From the NCBI GenBank assembly GCA_964351855.1, contig CAYGQD010000004.1, positions 19,882 through 83,881 of the forward strand: DNA of 64,000 bases. Reading direction: 5' to 3'. Position 1 is the first letter of the stretch, and each line of letters opens with the position of its first letter. The notes below the pieces were generated by a model. It did not search any database and was not told the DNA's origin. It worked only from the letters and a program-made list of their open reading frames with translations. A program made the position numbers and the translations under genes. The stretch is from JBCDHN01 sp964351855. Lineage in GTDB: Bacteria; Verrucomicrobiota; Verrucomicrobiia; Verrucomicrobiales; DEV007. This document shows, one piece after another, positions 1 through 8,854 of this stretch.

Positions 1-862
1 CCAAACCATTCCCAACGCTTCCTATGTCGAGGTCCCGGAGTGGTTCAAGAAATGGGAGAACAGTGGCCTGATCGCCTGGGTCGACAAAAACAAGGACGGA
101 AAAATCCAATATGCGGACAAGGCTCCGTTCTCAGGGAAACCCGTCTTCATCGATACTGAGGAAGGCCCGACACGGGGAACCTCGGGAGAGCGACTTGTTT
201 CGAACGAGCCCAGTGAGGGTGCCAACGAGCTCTATGTCGACCGTGACATCATGGTTCTGGCCAACCCGGAGATTGCGAAGTTGCCGAATTGGGTGATTGC
301 ATTGGTCGCGGCTGGGGGCCTGGCGGCGGCGCTTTCGACGGCTGCGGGACTGTTGCTGGTGATTTCGACTTCGGTCGCTCACGACCTGGTGAAACGGATC
401 GTCATGCAGCGACTCTTGAATCGCGAATTCTCCGAGAAGAGCGAGTTGCTATGCGCTCGGGTGGCGGCAGGCCTCTCCGTGGTCATCGCCGGTTTCTTTG
501 GAATTTATCCGCCCGGCTTTGTCGCCCAAGTGGTCGCGTTCGCCTTCGGCTTAGCGGCTTCTTCTTTCTTCCCCATCATCATTTTGGGCATTTTCTGGAA
601 GCGGATGAATCAGGAAGGGGCCATATCCGGGATGCTTTCCGGCATCGCGTTTACGGCGGGTTATATCATCTACTTCAAGTTCGTGAATCCTGCGGCGAAC
701 ACGAAAAATTCCTGGTTCTTAGGAATTTCCCCGGAAGGCATTGGAACGATCGGAATGACGATTAACTTTGTCGTCTCCATCGTAGTCAGCCTACTGACGC
801 CTCCGCCACCGAAGCACATTGGAGAGTTGGTAGAACGGATTCGGGTGCCCAACTCCATCTGA
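1..862 (+). CDS. Sodium:solute symporter, VC_2705 type, C-terminal part
   Basis: This is the 3' part of a secondary transporter that couples solute uptake to sodium; the 5' end lies outside the window. The frame is open from the first bases and ends in TGA at 860-862. The visible part starts with a periplasmic or cytoplasmic loop (VPEWFKKWE, then a polar segment rich in Asp, Lys and Glu). The motif VDRDIMVLANPEIAKLPNWV follows, then an Ala/Gly-rich helix leading to STSVAHDLVKR, which I recognise from the VC_2705 subfamily of sodium:solute symporters (SSS family). Three or four further hydrophobic helices follow, with a short cytoplasmic tail. Family members usually have a small DUF4212 subunit gene upstream, which would be outside the window. 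The substrate cannot be told; acetate or other short acids are known for relatives. The stop codon is only 9 bases from the stop of the convergent gene. Confidence 0.85.
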   Translation, partial: QTIPNASYVEVPEWFKKWENSGLIAWVDKNKDGKIQYADKAPFSGKPVFIDTEEGPTRGTSGERLVSNEPSEGANELYVDRDIMVLANPEIAKLPNWVIALVAAGGLAAALSTAAGLLLVISTSVAHDLVKRIVMQRLLNREFSEKSELLCARVAAGLSVVIAGFFGIYPPGFVAQVVAFAFGLAASSFFPIIILGIFWKRMNQEGAISGMLSGIAFTAGYIIYFKFVNPAANTKNSWFLGISPEGIGTIGMTINFVVSIVVSLLTPPPPKHIGELVERIRVPNSI

Positions 863-871
863 TTCCTGACG

Positions 872-2041
872 CTACTCTTTACAATGGCAAAGCCCACCTC
901 GTTTGAGCAAGCGCTTGGCTAGGGACTTTCCCCAGAAGTAGGCCCGTTTCCCGCTCCAACGAAGGAAGTTCGTCAAATTTGCCGGGTAAATAGAGAACGA
1001 GCAGACCTGGTATTTGTGGTCCGTGAATGATGACTTGTAACGCTCATCGCCAAGCAGAAAATCGATCTTGGTGACATGGTCCCTCTGAACAAACCAATCG
1101 ATTCGTTTCAACAAGAGGACGTTCCCCGGGCTCACATGACGGTATTGCTGATCGAACGTCGTCAGATAGCCGTGGTAGATTCCTTCATGAGTAAAGCCAA
1201 CATCCATCGCCATTAACTCGCGGCCGTTGCGTAGGGTGGAGATTCGCAACCCACTTTCAGGAGATCGACTGGCATCCAGAAGCAGAGAAACAAACTCCGG
1301 ATTGGCAAAGAGGCTGATTTCGTCTTTGCGGAAGTGCTTCCGGTGAAACTTGCTGACTTCATCGATGAATTCGCGGCTGATTTCACCAGCTCGAAGAACT
1401 TCGACTGAGGCATCCGGGAATTCCCGATCCATTCGGTTCAGGTGTCGTTTTAGGTCTCCTCGGAGCTTACGGGGCAAACTCTTGAGATAGTCTTCCAAGG
1501 AATTCGGCAGATCGAGAAACGGGCAGGTCGAGTAGCATCGTTGAAAGTGAAGACAGTGATCGGCTGAGAAGCTGACGTCTTGGAGTCCTTGATACGCCCA
1601 GCCCTGCTCGCGAACTTGGTCCAATTGGAAGTGAAGCCCTTCTTTTTTGGCCCAATCCAAGAGTTTTCTGAGTGCAAATTCAGCTGAAGCTCGGTTTCGA
1701 GCGATGAAATCCTGGTGATCGCCGATCGTGTCCCCTGCGAATCGGAGAGATTTCCCTTTCCGATAGAGAGGAACGATACAGGAAATATCGTAATCCTGCC
1801 GGAAGGAGAAAACCAACATCTCATCATATTCGTCTTGGAAATGCTTATACCAAGCTTGGTTCCAGGCAAAGGATTGGAAGGGTCCGGTTCGATGATGAGT
1901 GGCCAGATCATTCCAGCGTGTTTCCAGCGAGGAAAGATCCTGAAGTGAATCGGCAATGCGGAAATCGCGAACCGCCGAGTATCCGTCGTTGCGGATGACT
2001 TCAGTGAAGGAAGTAGCGATGGGGCTGAGCGAGGTTTGCAT
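872..2041 (-). CDS. CelD/FemAB-like GNAT acyltransferase
   Basis: Probable cytoplasmic acyltransferase of the Acetyltransf_6 (BioF2/CelD-like) group, often linked to exopolysaccharide or cell-envelope synthesis. An N-terminal half with FQSFAWNQAWYKHF and IVPLYRKGKSLRFAGD resembles the opening of these proteins. The C-terminal half carries a GNAT-like core (LRISTLRNGRELMAMDVGF, then HGYLTTFDQQYRHVSPGNVL and KIDFLLGDERYK), where the GNVLL and DFLLGDE segments correspond to the acyl-donor and acceptor face. I chose the ATG at 2041, which gives MQTSLSP. The frame stays open to a TTG at 2095 and has another ATG at 2071, but those upstream codons are AT-rich and look like leader DNA. No clear ribosome-binding site is seen for any of the three. 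The gene lies downstream of the AsmA-like gene on the same strand. The substrate is unknown. Confidence 0.75.
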   Translation of the reverse strand: MQTSLSPIATSFTEVIRNDGYSAVRDFRIADSLQDLSSLETRWNDLATHHRTGPFQSFAWNQAWYKHFQDEYDEMLVFSFRQDYDISCIVPLYRKGKSLRFAGDTIGDHQDFIARNRASAEFALRKLLDWAKKEGLHFQLDQVREQGWAYQGLQDVSFSADHCLHFQRCYSTCPFLDLPNSLEDYLKSLPRKLRGDLKRHLNRMDREFPDASVEVLRAGEISREFIDEVSKFHRKHFRKDEISLFANPEFVSLLLDASRSPESGLRISTLRNGRELMAMDVGFTHEGIYHGYLTTFDQQYRHVSPGNVLLLKRIDWFVQRDHVTKIDFLLGDERYKSSFTDHKYQVCSFSIYPANLTNFLRWSGKRAYFWGKSLAKRLLKRGGLCHCKE

Positions 2042-2212
2042 ATCAATTATGATATTAGTTGTAAATATCATAATTAAAGTCGCAAAACTAAGCAAGCTCT
2101 AATTTCGAATGGAGGGGGAGAGTTGCAGATTTTCAGCCCTGACAAAGCCCCGAGAAATCAAAGGCTTATACCATCGCGCAGCGGAACTGGCTCTCTGCCG
2201 GGCGACCGAAAG

Positions 2213-3742
2213 CTACTTGAAAAACCCTTTGAGGAAGTCGGTTCCCATCTGGAGAGCGTCATCTTTCGCTTTCATGGGATCACTGATGACGTTGCGACCA
2301 AAGTCCAGCGCCGTATCGACCCCTGCGTCTCGCAATTGGGCTACGAGGTCGTGCTGGGGAGCGCTCGTGGTTCCGGAAACCGTGATATCCGTCCAGAGGT
2401 AGCCGTCCCGAGATTCGACGAAGACGTTGCGCTCTGCTCCGGGAATGAGCTTCAAGGTCCCGGGAACCACTCCCAGTTGAAGGGTTCCGGAGAGTTGCTC
2501 ACCTTGAATGGTGAGAGCTCCGATCAGCCTGGCGAGACCGTCGGATTGAAAATCGATGTTCCGAATCTGCGTCTGCTGGCCCTGGCGGCGAAACTGGGCC
2601 GTGCCACCATCGCGGAGGGCGATTTTCCGAAAGCGATCATTTTGGGTATAGGCACCCAGCAGATCAAGAACCGGAAGAGCTTCGATGATTCCCCCATCCA
2701 GTTTCACCGAGCCCTCGAGAACCGCAGCATCGAAGTCCTGGGGATTTCCCTTCATCTGAGCATCAATCGTCACTTCTCCCTTTAACCGGCGTTGCCAACT
2801 TTCTGCGACAAGATTCTGGAGATCGAGATTGGTGATTTCAGAGAGAAGCAGCATCTCACCTTCGGTTTGCTCATCTCCCAGTTTGATATCCCCCTCCACA
2901 GTAAGAATCGCATCGTCAGCAAGTTCGATCGTGGCCTTGGAAATATAGAAATCGTTGGAGGTGAAATTCCAGTTCAGGTCGATCTCAGAAATCTTCATTT
3001 TATCCAGTTCGGTCGATTGCAATTCTCCCCCAAGGCATTGAACCCTCATCGAATCGCGCGAACTGGTCGGGGTCAAAGTGGTTTCGATCCCTGTCGCTTG
3101 AAGCTTCTGATCATTTCGCTCCCAGTAGAAGTTCAGGTTTGTGATGCGGGTCTTATCGACTTCAATCTCTCTTGGCAAAAGCGCGGCGAGACCGCCTTCA
3201 TCTGCCGAAATCGGGGCTGGTGACTCTTCCTCCTGTTGTTCGCGAAAACTGCCCGGAAGTCGACTTTCGGAGAGAACGATGTCCAACTGCGACGCCGAGA
3301 TTTCCGGAATCTTCCATACTCCGCGTCGAAAATTCCTCGCACTGAGGTCGACCTGGATGCGGACGCCGGAGACTTCCAGCTTCGCAAACGCGGCGTCCTC
3401 ATATCCTCGCGCCGTGACCCGGTCCGTAAACGCGGAAGAATCTTGCCAGCTAACCGGCTCGATCTGCCCGGCCGCATTGAGCTTCTTTGAGATCTTACCA
3501 GCCACCATTTCTCGGAATTTGTCGCTCCGAACATAGGATTTCGCAGCGGAGAGCGCCCAAAACAGGACCAACGCTAACGAAATCGCAAAGAGGACAAGCC
3601 CAATTCCCATGCCTGAAGCGAAACTTTTGCCCAAATTGGTGTTGGATTTGGAAGAGGGGCGTTTTCGGCTCATGTTTTCAGGAGTAAAGGAAGCATCCCA
3701 TCCTGGCAAAGGCTGCAAGGTTTTGCTAGCTCTTTGGCTCAT
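2213..3742 (-). CDS. AsmA-like single-span membrane protein
   Basis: Envelope protein with one N-terminal membrane anchor (residues about 43-66, GIGLVLFAISLALVLFWALS) and a periplasmic part of about 440 residues. That part is rich in amphipathic beta-strands, in the style of AsmA/DUF3971-type proteins (for example EGDIKLGDEQTEGEMLLLSE, EGSVKLDGGIIEALPVLDLL, GALTIQGEQLSGTLQLGV). AsmA-like proteins are bridge-like lipid transport or envelope biogenesis factors; the assignment rests on fold pattern, not on a clear motif. The first ATG (3742) lies only 23 bases from the GTG of the divergent ABC transporter. The ATG at 3673 (MSRKRPSSK, a basic stretch directly before the membrane helix) would leave more room for promoters and may be the real start. 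Confidence 0.65.
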   Translation of the reverse strand: MSQRASKTLQPLPGWDASFTPENMSRKRPSSKSNTNLGKSFASGMGIGLVLFAISLALVLFWALSAAKSYVRSDKFREMVAGKISKKLNAAGQIEPVSWQDSSAFTDRVTARGYEDAAFAKLEVSGVRIQVDLSARNFRRGVWKIPEISASQLDIVLSESRLPGSFREQQEEESPAPISADEGGLAALLPREIEVDKTRITNLNFYWERNDQKLQATGIETTLTPTSSRDSMRVQCLGGELQSTELDKMKISEIDLNWNFTSNDFYISKATIELADDAILTVEGDIKLGDEQTEGEMLLLSEITNLDLQNLVAESWQRRLKGEVTIDAQMKGNPQDFDAAVLEGSVKLDGGIIEALPVLDLLGAYTQNDRFRKIALRDGGTAQFRRQGQQTQIRNIDFQSDGLARLIGALTIQGEQLSGTLQLGVVPGTLKLIPGAERNVFVESRDGYLWTDITVSGTTSAPQHDLVAQLRDAGVDTALDFGRNVISDPMKAKDDALQMGTDFLKGFFK

Positions 3743-3765
3743 TCTTCCCTAAAAATTGCCGCACT

Positions 3766-5481
3766 GTGCTAGAACTTAAAAACATTCATTTCACCGTTCA
3801 AGCTGAGGGAGAAGAGCGGCATTTGCTGGAAAAAGTTTCGATCAAAGTTCCCCGAGGGCATTTCATGGCGATCGTGGGGCCTTCAGGCTGTGGCAAGTCG
3901 ACTCTTTTGAAAACGATTGCGGGCATCAATTTGGAGAGTGAGGGCGATTTGATGTGGGATGGTCGAAATCTCTCTGAAGAAGGTGACCTGGAGCCTCATG
4001 AGTTTGGCTATGTTCCTCAGTTCAGCATTGCTTTTGATGAATTGACCGTGGAAGAGAGCATCGACAACGCAATCAAGCTTCGGTTGCGGTGTGGGAAAAA
4101 AGGTGAAATGGAGAAGATCTCCGATCGAATCATTGAGCAGGTTGGCCTCGATGGAATTCGGGAAAGCCGAGTCCGGGTTTTATCTGGTGGTCAAAAGAGA
4201 AGATTGGGGCTGGCCTTGGAAATGGCGACGAATCCTGACTTGCTCTTGTGTGATGAAGTTACCAGTGGCCTGGATCCCAAGAGCGAGAATGAAATCGTTC
4301 AGCTTCTTCATAAGTTGGCGAAAACCGACCAGCGCATGGTCATCAGCGTGACCCACAGTTTGGGTAATCTCGACCTCTATGATTCGGTTCTCGTCATGTA
4401 CGGCGGGAAAGTGGTTTATCACGGCCCGCCTCACGCGCTGAATCACTATTTTGGCGTGAAGGAAGCAGAGGATGTCTATCCGGCTTTGGCCAAACGCGAA
4501 CCCGAAGCCTGGCGAATCTCTTGGGAGAAACACGCGGAGGCTTACTATGGAACGATTCCGGGAATGAATGACGGAGTTCCGAATCGGAGCGAAGAACAAA
4601 TCGTGGAGCGCAAGCGGGCCGGAAGAGGGCCTGGATTTTTCAGTCAACTGGCGGTTCTCTCCGAACGTCGCTGGAAAATTTTCTTCCGGGATCGGACCCA
4701 GCTATTCCTTCAAATGGCAATGCTGATCATTTTTCCGATCATTGTCGTGCTCTTTGCCTTCGACGGGATCCCTGATCTGAAAAGGCCTTCGGATACCCGA
4801 TCTGACAATCTGGAGGCTGAGATTCGTGAAGAGCGGATGATCACGGAGAACCGAATGGAAGTAGGTGGACTACTCTCTGGCTTGGTCATGTTTCAGGTGG
4901 TTCTGCTGTCCTTGATGGGCTCCAACAACTCAGCGAGAGAGATTGCCGGTGAGCGTGAAATTTTCGAAAAAGAGAAGTTAGGAGGGCTCAATGTCTTCAG
5001 TTATCTGGGCAGCAAGGTCTTGTTCCTCTCAGTCTTGGTCTTGGTGCAATCGCTCTGGATGTACCTTTTTGTCTCGATTTTTGCCCAAATTCCTTCCCTG
5101 GCCTTTGCGCATGCAGCCATGTTAGTACTGGTCAATGCGGCGATGACTGCGGTGTGTTTGGGAATCTCCGCGACGATGAAATCCCCTGACCAAGCTTCCC
5201 TTCTGAGCGTTTACCTCGTCGGCTTTCAATTGCCCCTTTCGGGGGCCGTTCTCGCCCTTCCCAAGATTTTGGAGCCGATAATCACCCCGTTCATTGCCGC
5301 TTATTGGAGTTGGTCGGGGATCATTCGCTCATTGGAAGGCCGATTTTTTACGGCCGCTCAGCAAGTGACCGAGGCGACGCTTCGGGATGTGCCCCTTTGC
5401 AGCGTTGTCTTGGTTGCCCACCTGTTGATTGGAATGATCATTGCGTTGATCGGCGCGAACCGAGCGCGATGGGCGCATTGA
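3766..5481 (+). CDS. ABCG-type ABC transporter, fused ATPase and permease
   Basis: Half-transporter with the ATPase domain first and the membrane domain second, as in the White/PDR (ABCG) family; it should act as a dimer. ATPase residues 1-230 show Walker A GPSGCGKS (38-45), the Q-loop Gln at 85, signature LSGGQ (139-143), Walker B LLLCDE (159-164) and the H-loop His 197. A linker follows, then an ABC2-type membrane domain from about residue 290 with an RRWKIFFRDR entry helix and six hydrophobic segments (for example MAMLIIFPIIVVLFAF and LSGLVMFQVVLLSLMG). The REIAGEREIFEKEKLGGLN segment matches the conserved coupling region of ABCG permeases. The start is GTG at 3766. Export of a lipid or hydrophobic compound is the family's usual role; the substrate here is not evident. 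It is divergent from the AsmA-like gene, which would fit an envelope-lipid role (inference). Confidence 0.9.
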   Translation: MLELKNIHFTVQAEGEERHLLEKVSIKVPRGHFMAIVGPSGCGKSTLLKTIAGINLESEGDLMWDGRNLSEEGDLEPHEFGYVPQFSIAFDELTVEESIDNAIKLRLRCGKKGEMEKISDRIIEQVGLDGIRESRVRVLSGGQKRRLGLALEMATNPDLLLCDEVTSGLDPKSENEIVQLLHKLAKTDQRMVISVTHSLGNLDLYDSVLVMYGGKVVYHGPPHALNHYFGVKEAEDVYPALAKREPEAWRISWEKHAEAYYGTIPGMNDGVPNRSEEQIVERKRAGRGPGFFSQLAVLSERRWKIFFRDRTQLFLQMAMLIIFPIIVVLFAFDGIPDLKRPSDTRSDNLEAEIREERMITENRMEVGGLLSGLVMFQVVLLSLMGSNNSAREIAGEREIFEKEKLGGLNVFSYLGSKVLFLSVLVLVQSLWMYLFVSIFAQIPSLAFAHAAMLVLVNAAMTAVCLGISATMKSPDQASLLSVYLVGFQLPLSGAVLALPKILEPIITPFIAAYWSWSGIIRSLEGRFFTAAQQVTEATLRDVPLCSVVLVAHLLIGMIIALIGANRARWAH

Positions 5482-5509
5482 GAAAGTTTAACGTTTTCAA
5501 ACCAAATTT

Positions 5510-5525
5510 GACTCCTATACTGGAC
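5510..5525 (+). promoter_or_regulatory. Possible promoter -10 element
   Basis: TATACT at 5516-5521 is a good -10 hexamer located about 55 bases before the ATG at 5576, but no convincing -35 hexamer lies 16-18 bases upstream. It could start a transcript for the small membrane protein and the exported protein behind it. Confidence 0.2.
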
Positions 5526-5575
5526 GCGCGGCGAGATGGCCGTTCTTTCACCTTCTTCAATCTATTTTTTGTATC

Positions 5576-6016
5576 ATGCCACGTCGAGCGAGTTCTGGAA
5601 TTAGCACCGGACAAATCATCGGCCTTGTCGCCGGAGTCGTCTTCATTCTCATGGTCATGTTTGTCATGGCGTTGGTGTTGATGAACGGGAGCTTTTTCGG
5701 CGGAGGAGGTGATCAATCCAACGTTAGAACCACGGCTAGCACGGAACTGGACCTCAACGAGTACATGAACAGCGCGAACTCGCTGCGTGGAAACGCCTAC
5801 CGGGTCACGGGAGAGGTCGAAGAGCAACTGAAGTGGACCTCTGATCGCGGGCGTCTCTACAGCGTGATTGTGAGCCAGGGGATGAAGTCTCCCATTCCCA
5901 TTCTGGTTCCGCAGAATTTCAGTCATGTGAACATTGAAAAAGGCAGCGAGCTTACCTTCGTCGTTGAGGTGGGGAACGATGGCATCCTCGTGGCCAGAGA
6001 CATCAAACAAGGCTAG
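5576..6016 (+). CDS. Small single-span membrane protein, unknown
   Basis: Protein of 146 residues that I do not recognise. An Arg-rich N-terminus (MPRRASSG) precedes one strong membrane helix (about 12-37, GQIIGLVAGVVFILMVMFVM), followed by a glycine-rich hinge (FFGGGGDQ). A globular C-terminal domain of about 95 residues has the strand pattern GNAYRVTGEVEEQLKW, RLYSVIVSQG, PIPILVPQNF, ELTFVVEVGNDGILVARDI, which suggests a small beta-barrel of OB type (inference). The stop is 21 bases before the ATG of the next gene, so the two are probably co-transcribed. No Shine-Dalgarno sequence is visible before the ATG. Confidence 0.7.
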   Translation: MPRRASSGISTGQIIGLVAGVVFILMVMFVMALVLMNGSFFGGGGDQSNVRTTASTELDLNEYMNSANSLRGNAYRVTGEVEEQLKWTSDRGRLYSVIVSQGMKSPIPILVPQNFSHVNIEKGSELTFVVEVGNDGILVARDIKQG

Positions 6017-6037
6017 ATTTTCCAACCGCAATTGAAA

Positions 6038-7957
6038 ATGAACGTTCGATACTTGCTCATCTCAACGGCGCTGTTCGCGCTCGTCTGTTCCTCCGTTCGG
6101 GCGCAGGTCTTCACCCCACAGTCCACCGGAGGGGGGCAACCTGGCAGTGGAGGAGGCCCGCAAAACACGACTACCGTCACGGACAATCGTCAAAGTCAGG
6201 GGAACGAAAACATCATGGGCAATGTCTTGCCCCTGTTCGATCCCTCCAGCGAAACGCTCATGTTCGAAGGGCAGATGTGGGATATCAATGATAATCGCGT
6301 CTTCAACGCCAGATTCGAAAAATACCTCAATTCGCCGCCGGCGATGAGCGAAGAAGATATTCAATACCGGGCCACGTTGGAAGGAATTCGGGAAGCGCTT
6401 TCACCACACAATAAGCAGCGTGGAGGAAGAACGGATATGCAGCTAGCTGTGGCTCTGTTGGAGCAGGCTTCCAAATTCGATCAAGACGGTAGAATGTGTG
6501 AGTCGTTGGCGAACGCGATTTACCGTGTGTGGTTGGCCCGGAAGAGTGTCGAGAACCTTGAAAAAGCCAATGATCGCTTGCGCCAGGATCGGAAAGTGGC
6601 GGTGCGGAACTCGGAAATCATTGCCGAAGGAAGTGGGCTAAGGACTCCCAGTAGCTCCGGCGACGAGGCCGACGCCGCAAAAGCGCAAGCGGGTGACACC
6701 GTTGGCAAATTGACGCGATTGGGGGAGGAAGCGACCCGATATGCAGAGATTCAGGCGAAGATTACTGCCAACGAGGGAAAAATCGCAATCTCGGATCTCC
6801 AGAGCAAGCTAGAGTTCCAGTCGCTCATCGTGCAATTTTTTATGCAGCGACGATTTGAGCATGTGATCATGGCGGCTCGACTCTACACGGAGTTTTATTC
6901 TGATGGGGCGGGCAAGATCGAATTCAAAGAAGGTTCAGATGCGGAGAAAATGTTCAAGGAGACAGCCGGTTTTGATCCGACCGTGACCACGCTGGATACG
7001 CTGGCGAGCGAGGCCATTCAAGATACCCGTCAGGCAGTTGAAGCCTTCGATTACCTGATTGAAAAAGACGAACGTGCTAGCGCCAGTAAACGCCTGATGG
7101 AAGCCTTTATCGTCGGGGAACATCTTCCGACGATTCAGACGGTCTCTCTGGAGAAAAAGCAGTCCATTCTGACCTTTGTAAGGGCGTATAATCAGTTGCT
7201 CTCTTCCTTGGAAGTCAAAGACTATGCTTTGGCGGAGGAAAAGACGACGGAGCTTCGGGACTTGGCTGGGGACTTTGACCATTCGAAGCCGATGGCTGCG
7301 ATCAATATCGCTAAAACGACCAGCAGCATGCACATTCAGACGGCCGTGAATGCCGCGTTAAAGGGTGAAAAAGAGGCTTTCCAAGAGAATATTGGCGCGG
7401 CGACCCAGATTTGGCCCACCAATCCTGACTTGAAGAGGGCGTTCGATCAAACCAGTGAGATGGGAAATGTTCAGATTCAAACCGTCAACGATCTGGATCG
7501 TCTTATCGCCACGCGGAGTTTTCGCCAGATTTACAACGATCAAGCACGCTATATTGGGGCCGTTGGGATGACGAACGACACCGAACGCCAGGAAGCACTC
7601 AAGCAAATCATTGGGAACATCACCAAGATCGATGTGGCTATCCAACAAGCGGAGAAATTAGATCAGGTGGGAAACCCTTATGGAGCTTGGGAAACCGTAG
7701 AAGAGGTGTTTAAGGAGTTTCCGGATGATCCTCCTCTCAGTAAAGCTCGCTCCGATCATGCTACCAAAGTAGCTCCTTTTGTCAGCGCTCTGAAGAAAGC
7801 GGAAGATCTGGAGCAGCGCGGTCAGCATGGATCCAGTTTGGCGTGGTTTCTGAAGTCGCGACAAATGTATCCAGCCAGTTACTTTTCCGCTCGGGGGATT
7901 GACCGATTAGTCGGAGAAATCCTTCCGGATTCTTCGGGCGGACCCGGACTACAGTAA
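6038..7957 (+). CDS. Large exported helical protein, unknown
   Basis: Protein of 639 residues with a clear signal peptide (MNVRYLLISTALFALVCSSVRAQ, probable cleavage after VRA), a Gly/Gln/Thr-rich linker, and then a long, mostly helical body without recognisable enzyme motifs. Segments such as RLMEAFIVGEHLPTIQT and GQHGSSLAWFLKSRQMYP look like TPR-type helix pairs, most clearly in the last 150 residues; residues around 170-240 (KSVENLEKANDRLRQDRK) look like coiled coil. The frame also allows a TTG at 6032, but the ATG at 6038 gives the normal signal peptide. Probably co-transcribed with the small membrane protein upstream and ended by the strong hairpin at 8001-8030. A periplasmic scaffold role is inference only. 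Confidence 0.75.
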   Translation: MNVRYLLISTALFALVCSSVRAQVFTPQSTGGGQPGSGGGPQNTTTVTDNRQSQGNENIMGNVLPLFDPSSETLMFEGQMWDINDNRVFNARFEKYLNSPPAMSEEDIQYRATLEGIREALSPHNKQRGGRTDMQLAVALLEQASKFDQDGRMCESLANAIYRVWLARKSVENLEKANDRLRQDRKVAVRNSEIIAEGSGLRTPSSSGDEADAAKAQAGDTVGKLTRLGEEATRYAEIQAKITANEGKIAISDLQSKLEFQSLIVQFFMQRRFEHVIMAARLYTEFYSDGAGKIEFKEGSDAEKMFKETAGFDPTVTTLDTLASEAIQDTRQAVEAFDYLIEKDERASASKRLMEAFIVGEHLPTIQTVSLEKKQSILTFVRAYNQLLSSLEVKDYALAEEKTTELRDLAGDFDHSKPMAAINIAKTTSSMHIQTAVNAALKGEKEAFQENIGAATQIWPTNPDLKRAFDQTSEMGNVQIQTVNDLDRLIATRSFRQIYNDQARYIGAVGMTNDTERQEALKQIIGNITKIDVAIQQAEKLDQVGNPYGAWETVEEVFKEFPDDPPLSKARSDHATKVAPFVSALKKAEDLEQRGQHGSSLAWFLKSRQMYPASYFSARGIDRLVGEILPDSSGGPGLQ

Positions 7958-8000
7958 GTAGCAACGGCCAGTAAACGATCAATCGGCCACCTTGGCCCAC

Positions 8001-8030
8001 AAAAAAGGGAGCCGTGAGGCTCCCTTTTTT
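8001..8030. terminator. Bidirectional intrinsic terminator
   Basis: Perfect hairpin: GGGAGCC, loop GTGA, GGCTCCC, flanked by six A on the left and six T on the right, so it works in both directions. It separates the exported protein gene (plus) from the convergent coiled-coil/winged-helix gene (minus). Confidence 0.95.
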
Positions 8031-8062
8031 AGGTTTAGATGAAATGATTGAGAAGGATGTGT

Positions 8063-8515
8063 TTAGGCTTTGAAGAAGTAACGGGTGTTCTTCAGTTTGC
8101 CTTGTTTACCAACGGTGCCTTGCTCAAGGAGTTCCTTCAGCTTCTTGGCCGTTGTTTGGTAGTGAACTCCGGAAAGATCACTGATCTCCTTCTGGGAAAG
8201 ACCTTCGCTTCCAGCGGTCTTAACGGTTTCGATGGTGCGGCTTTCTACTTCTTCGCTACTCATTCGGGTCCGCTTCCCGCTGCGCTTCTTAGCGGCTTTG
8301 GGTTTTACGGGAGCAGGAGTCGTAGTTGGAGCTGTTTTTGGTCCGCGACGGTTAGCAGGGGCAGAAATCGAACCCGCAGAATGAGCGCTTGCTTGCTGTA
8401 GTGCCAACTTGAGGTCGGCTTCCAACAGGCTTACGCGGCGCTTGTAAAGAGCCGTTAATTCATTCTCAACGCGGGCGATGTCTTTGTCTAGTTGAGCGAT
8501 ATCGCCTGTATTCAT
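8063..8515 (-). CDS. Coiled-coil plus winged-helix-like DNA-binding protein
   Basis: Protein of 150 residues in three parts. Residues 1-42 form a coiled coil (DIARVENELTALYKRRVSLL) that should drive oligomerisation. Residues 43-85 are a Pro/Ala/Lys-rich linker (KPKAAKKRSGKR), as in nucleoid-binding tails. Residues 86-150 look like a small helix-turn-helix/winged-helix domain (GLSQKEISDLSGVHYQTTAK, then a wing-like KQGKLKNTRYFF). The design (oligomerising N-terminus, basic linker, small DNA-binding C-terminus) resembles nucleoid-associated proteins of H-NS logic, but the sequence is not H-NS. A TTGACA-like hexamer lies upstream on the minus strand (8547-8552). The function is inferred from architecture. 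Confidence 0.7.
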   Translation of the reverse strand: MNTGDIAQLDKDIARVENELTALYKRRVSLLEADLKLALQQASAHSAGSISAPANRRGPKTAPTTTPAPVKPKAAKKRSGKRTRMSSEEVESRTIETVKTAGSEGLSQKEISDLSGVHYQTTAKKLKELLEQGTVGKQGKLKNTRYFFKA

Positions 8516-8854
8516 AGTTCCGCCAATTCATCTATTTCATTGCTTATGTCAATAGCGTTTTTTATTATTAAGAGGAATAATTGTTATTATACATAGTATC
8601 TTAAAGGTATCTTAGCTAATCTTATGATAAAAGCCATCGGAGGTAGTGACGCTGAATTCGCCCAATCCGTGGTCCAAAATGTGTAATTCTGAACAGTTTC
8701 TGCAAATGGATTCAGCTTTACAAGTGTCATGGGATGTGCTTATTTCCGCGCTCATCCTTCGAGTCTGACAACTGCCGTTGGTCATTTGGGGCTGGATCCG
8801 AAAATCGGATTTGGCGTGACTCGCCCAAAAGAAACCCGGCTTCCAAACAAAACT
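8516..8854. other. Intergenic region between divergent genes, upstream of rpoA
   Basis: The 339-base gap holds the promoters of the minus-strand DNA-binding gene and of rpoA. 8520-8630 is strikingly AT-rich (runs such as TTTTTTATTATTAAG) compared with its surroundings. The rpoA frame stays open up to 8729, but conserved RpoA sequence begins only after the ATG at 8855. I see no RNA gene here. Confidence 0.5.

Noticed and set aside
2123..2785. Plus-strand open frame of 220 codons
   Set aside because: Antisense to the AsmA-like gene and has no recognisable features.
8729..8854. 42-codon N-terminal extension of RpoA
   Set aside because: No alpha-subunit similarity; the normal start is ATG 8855.
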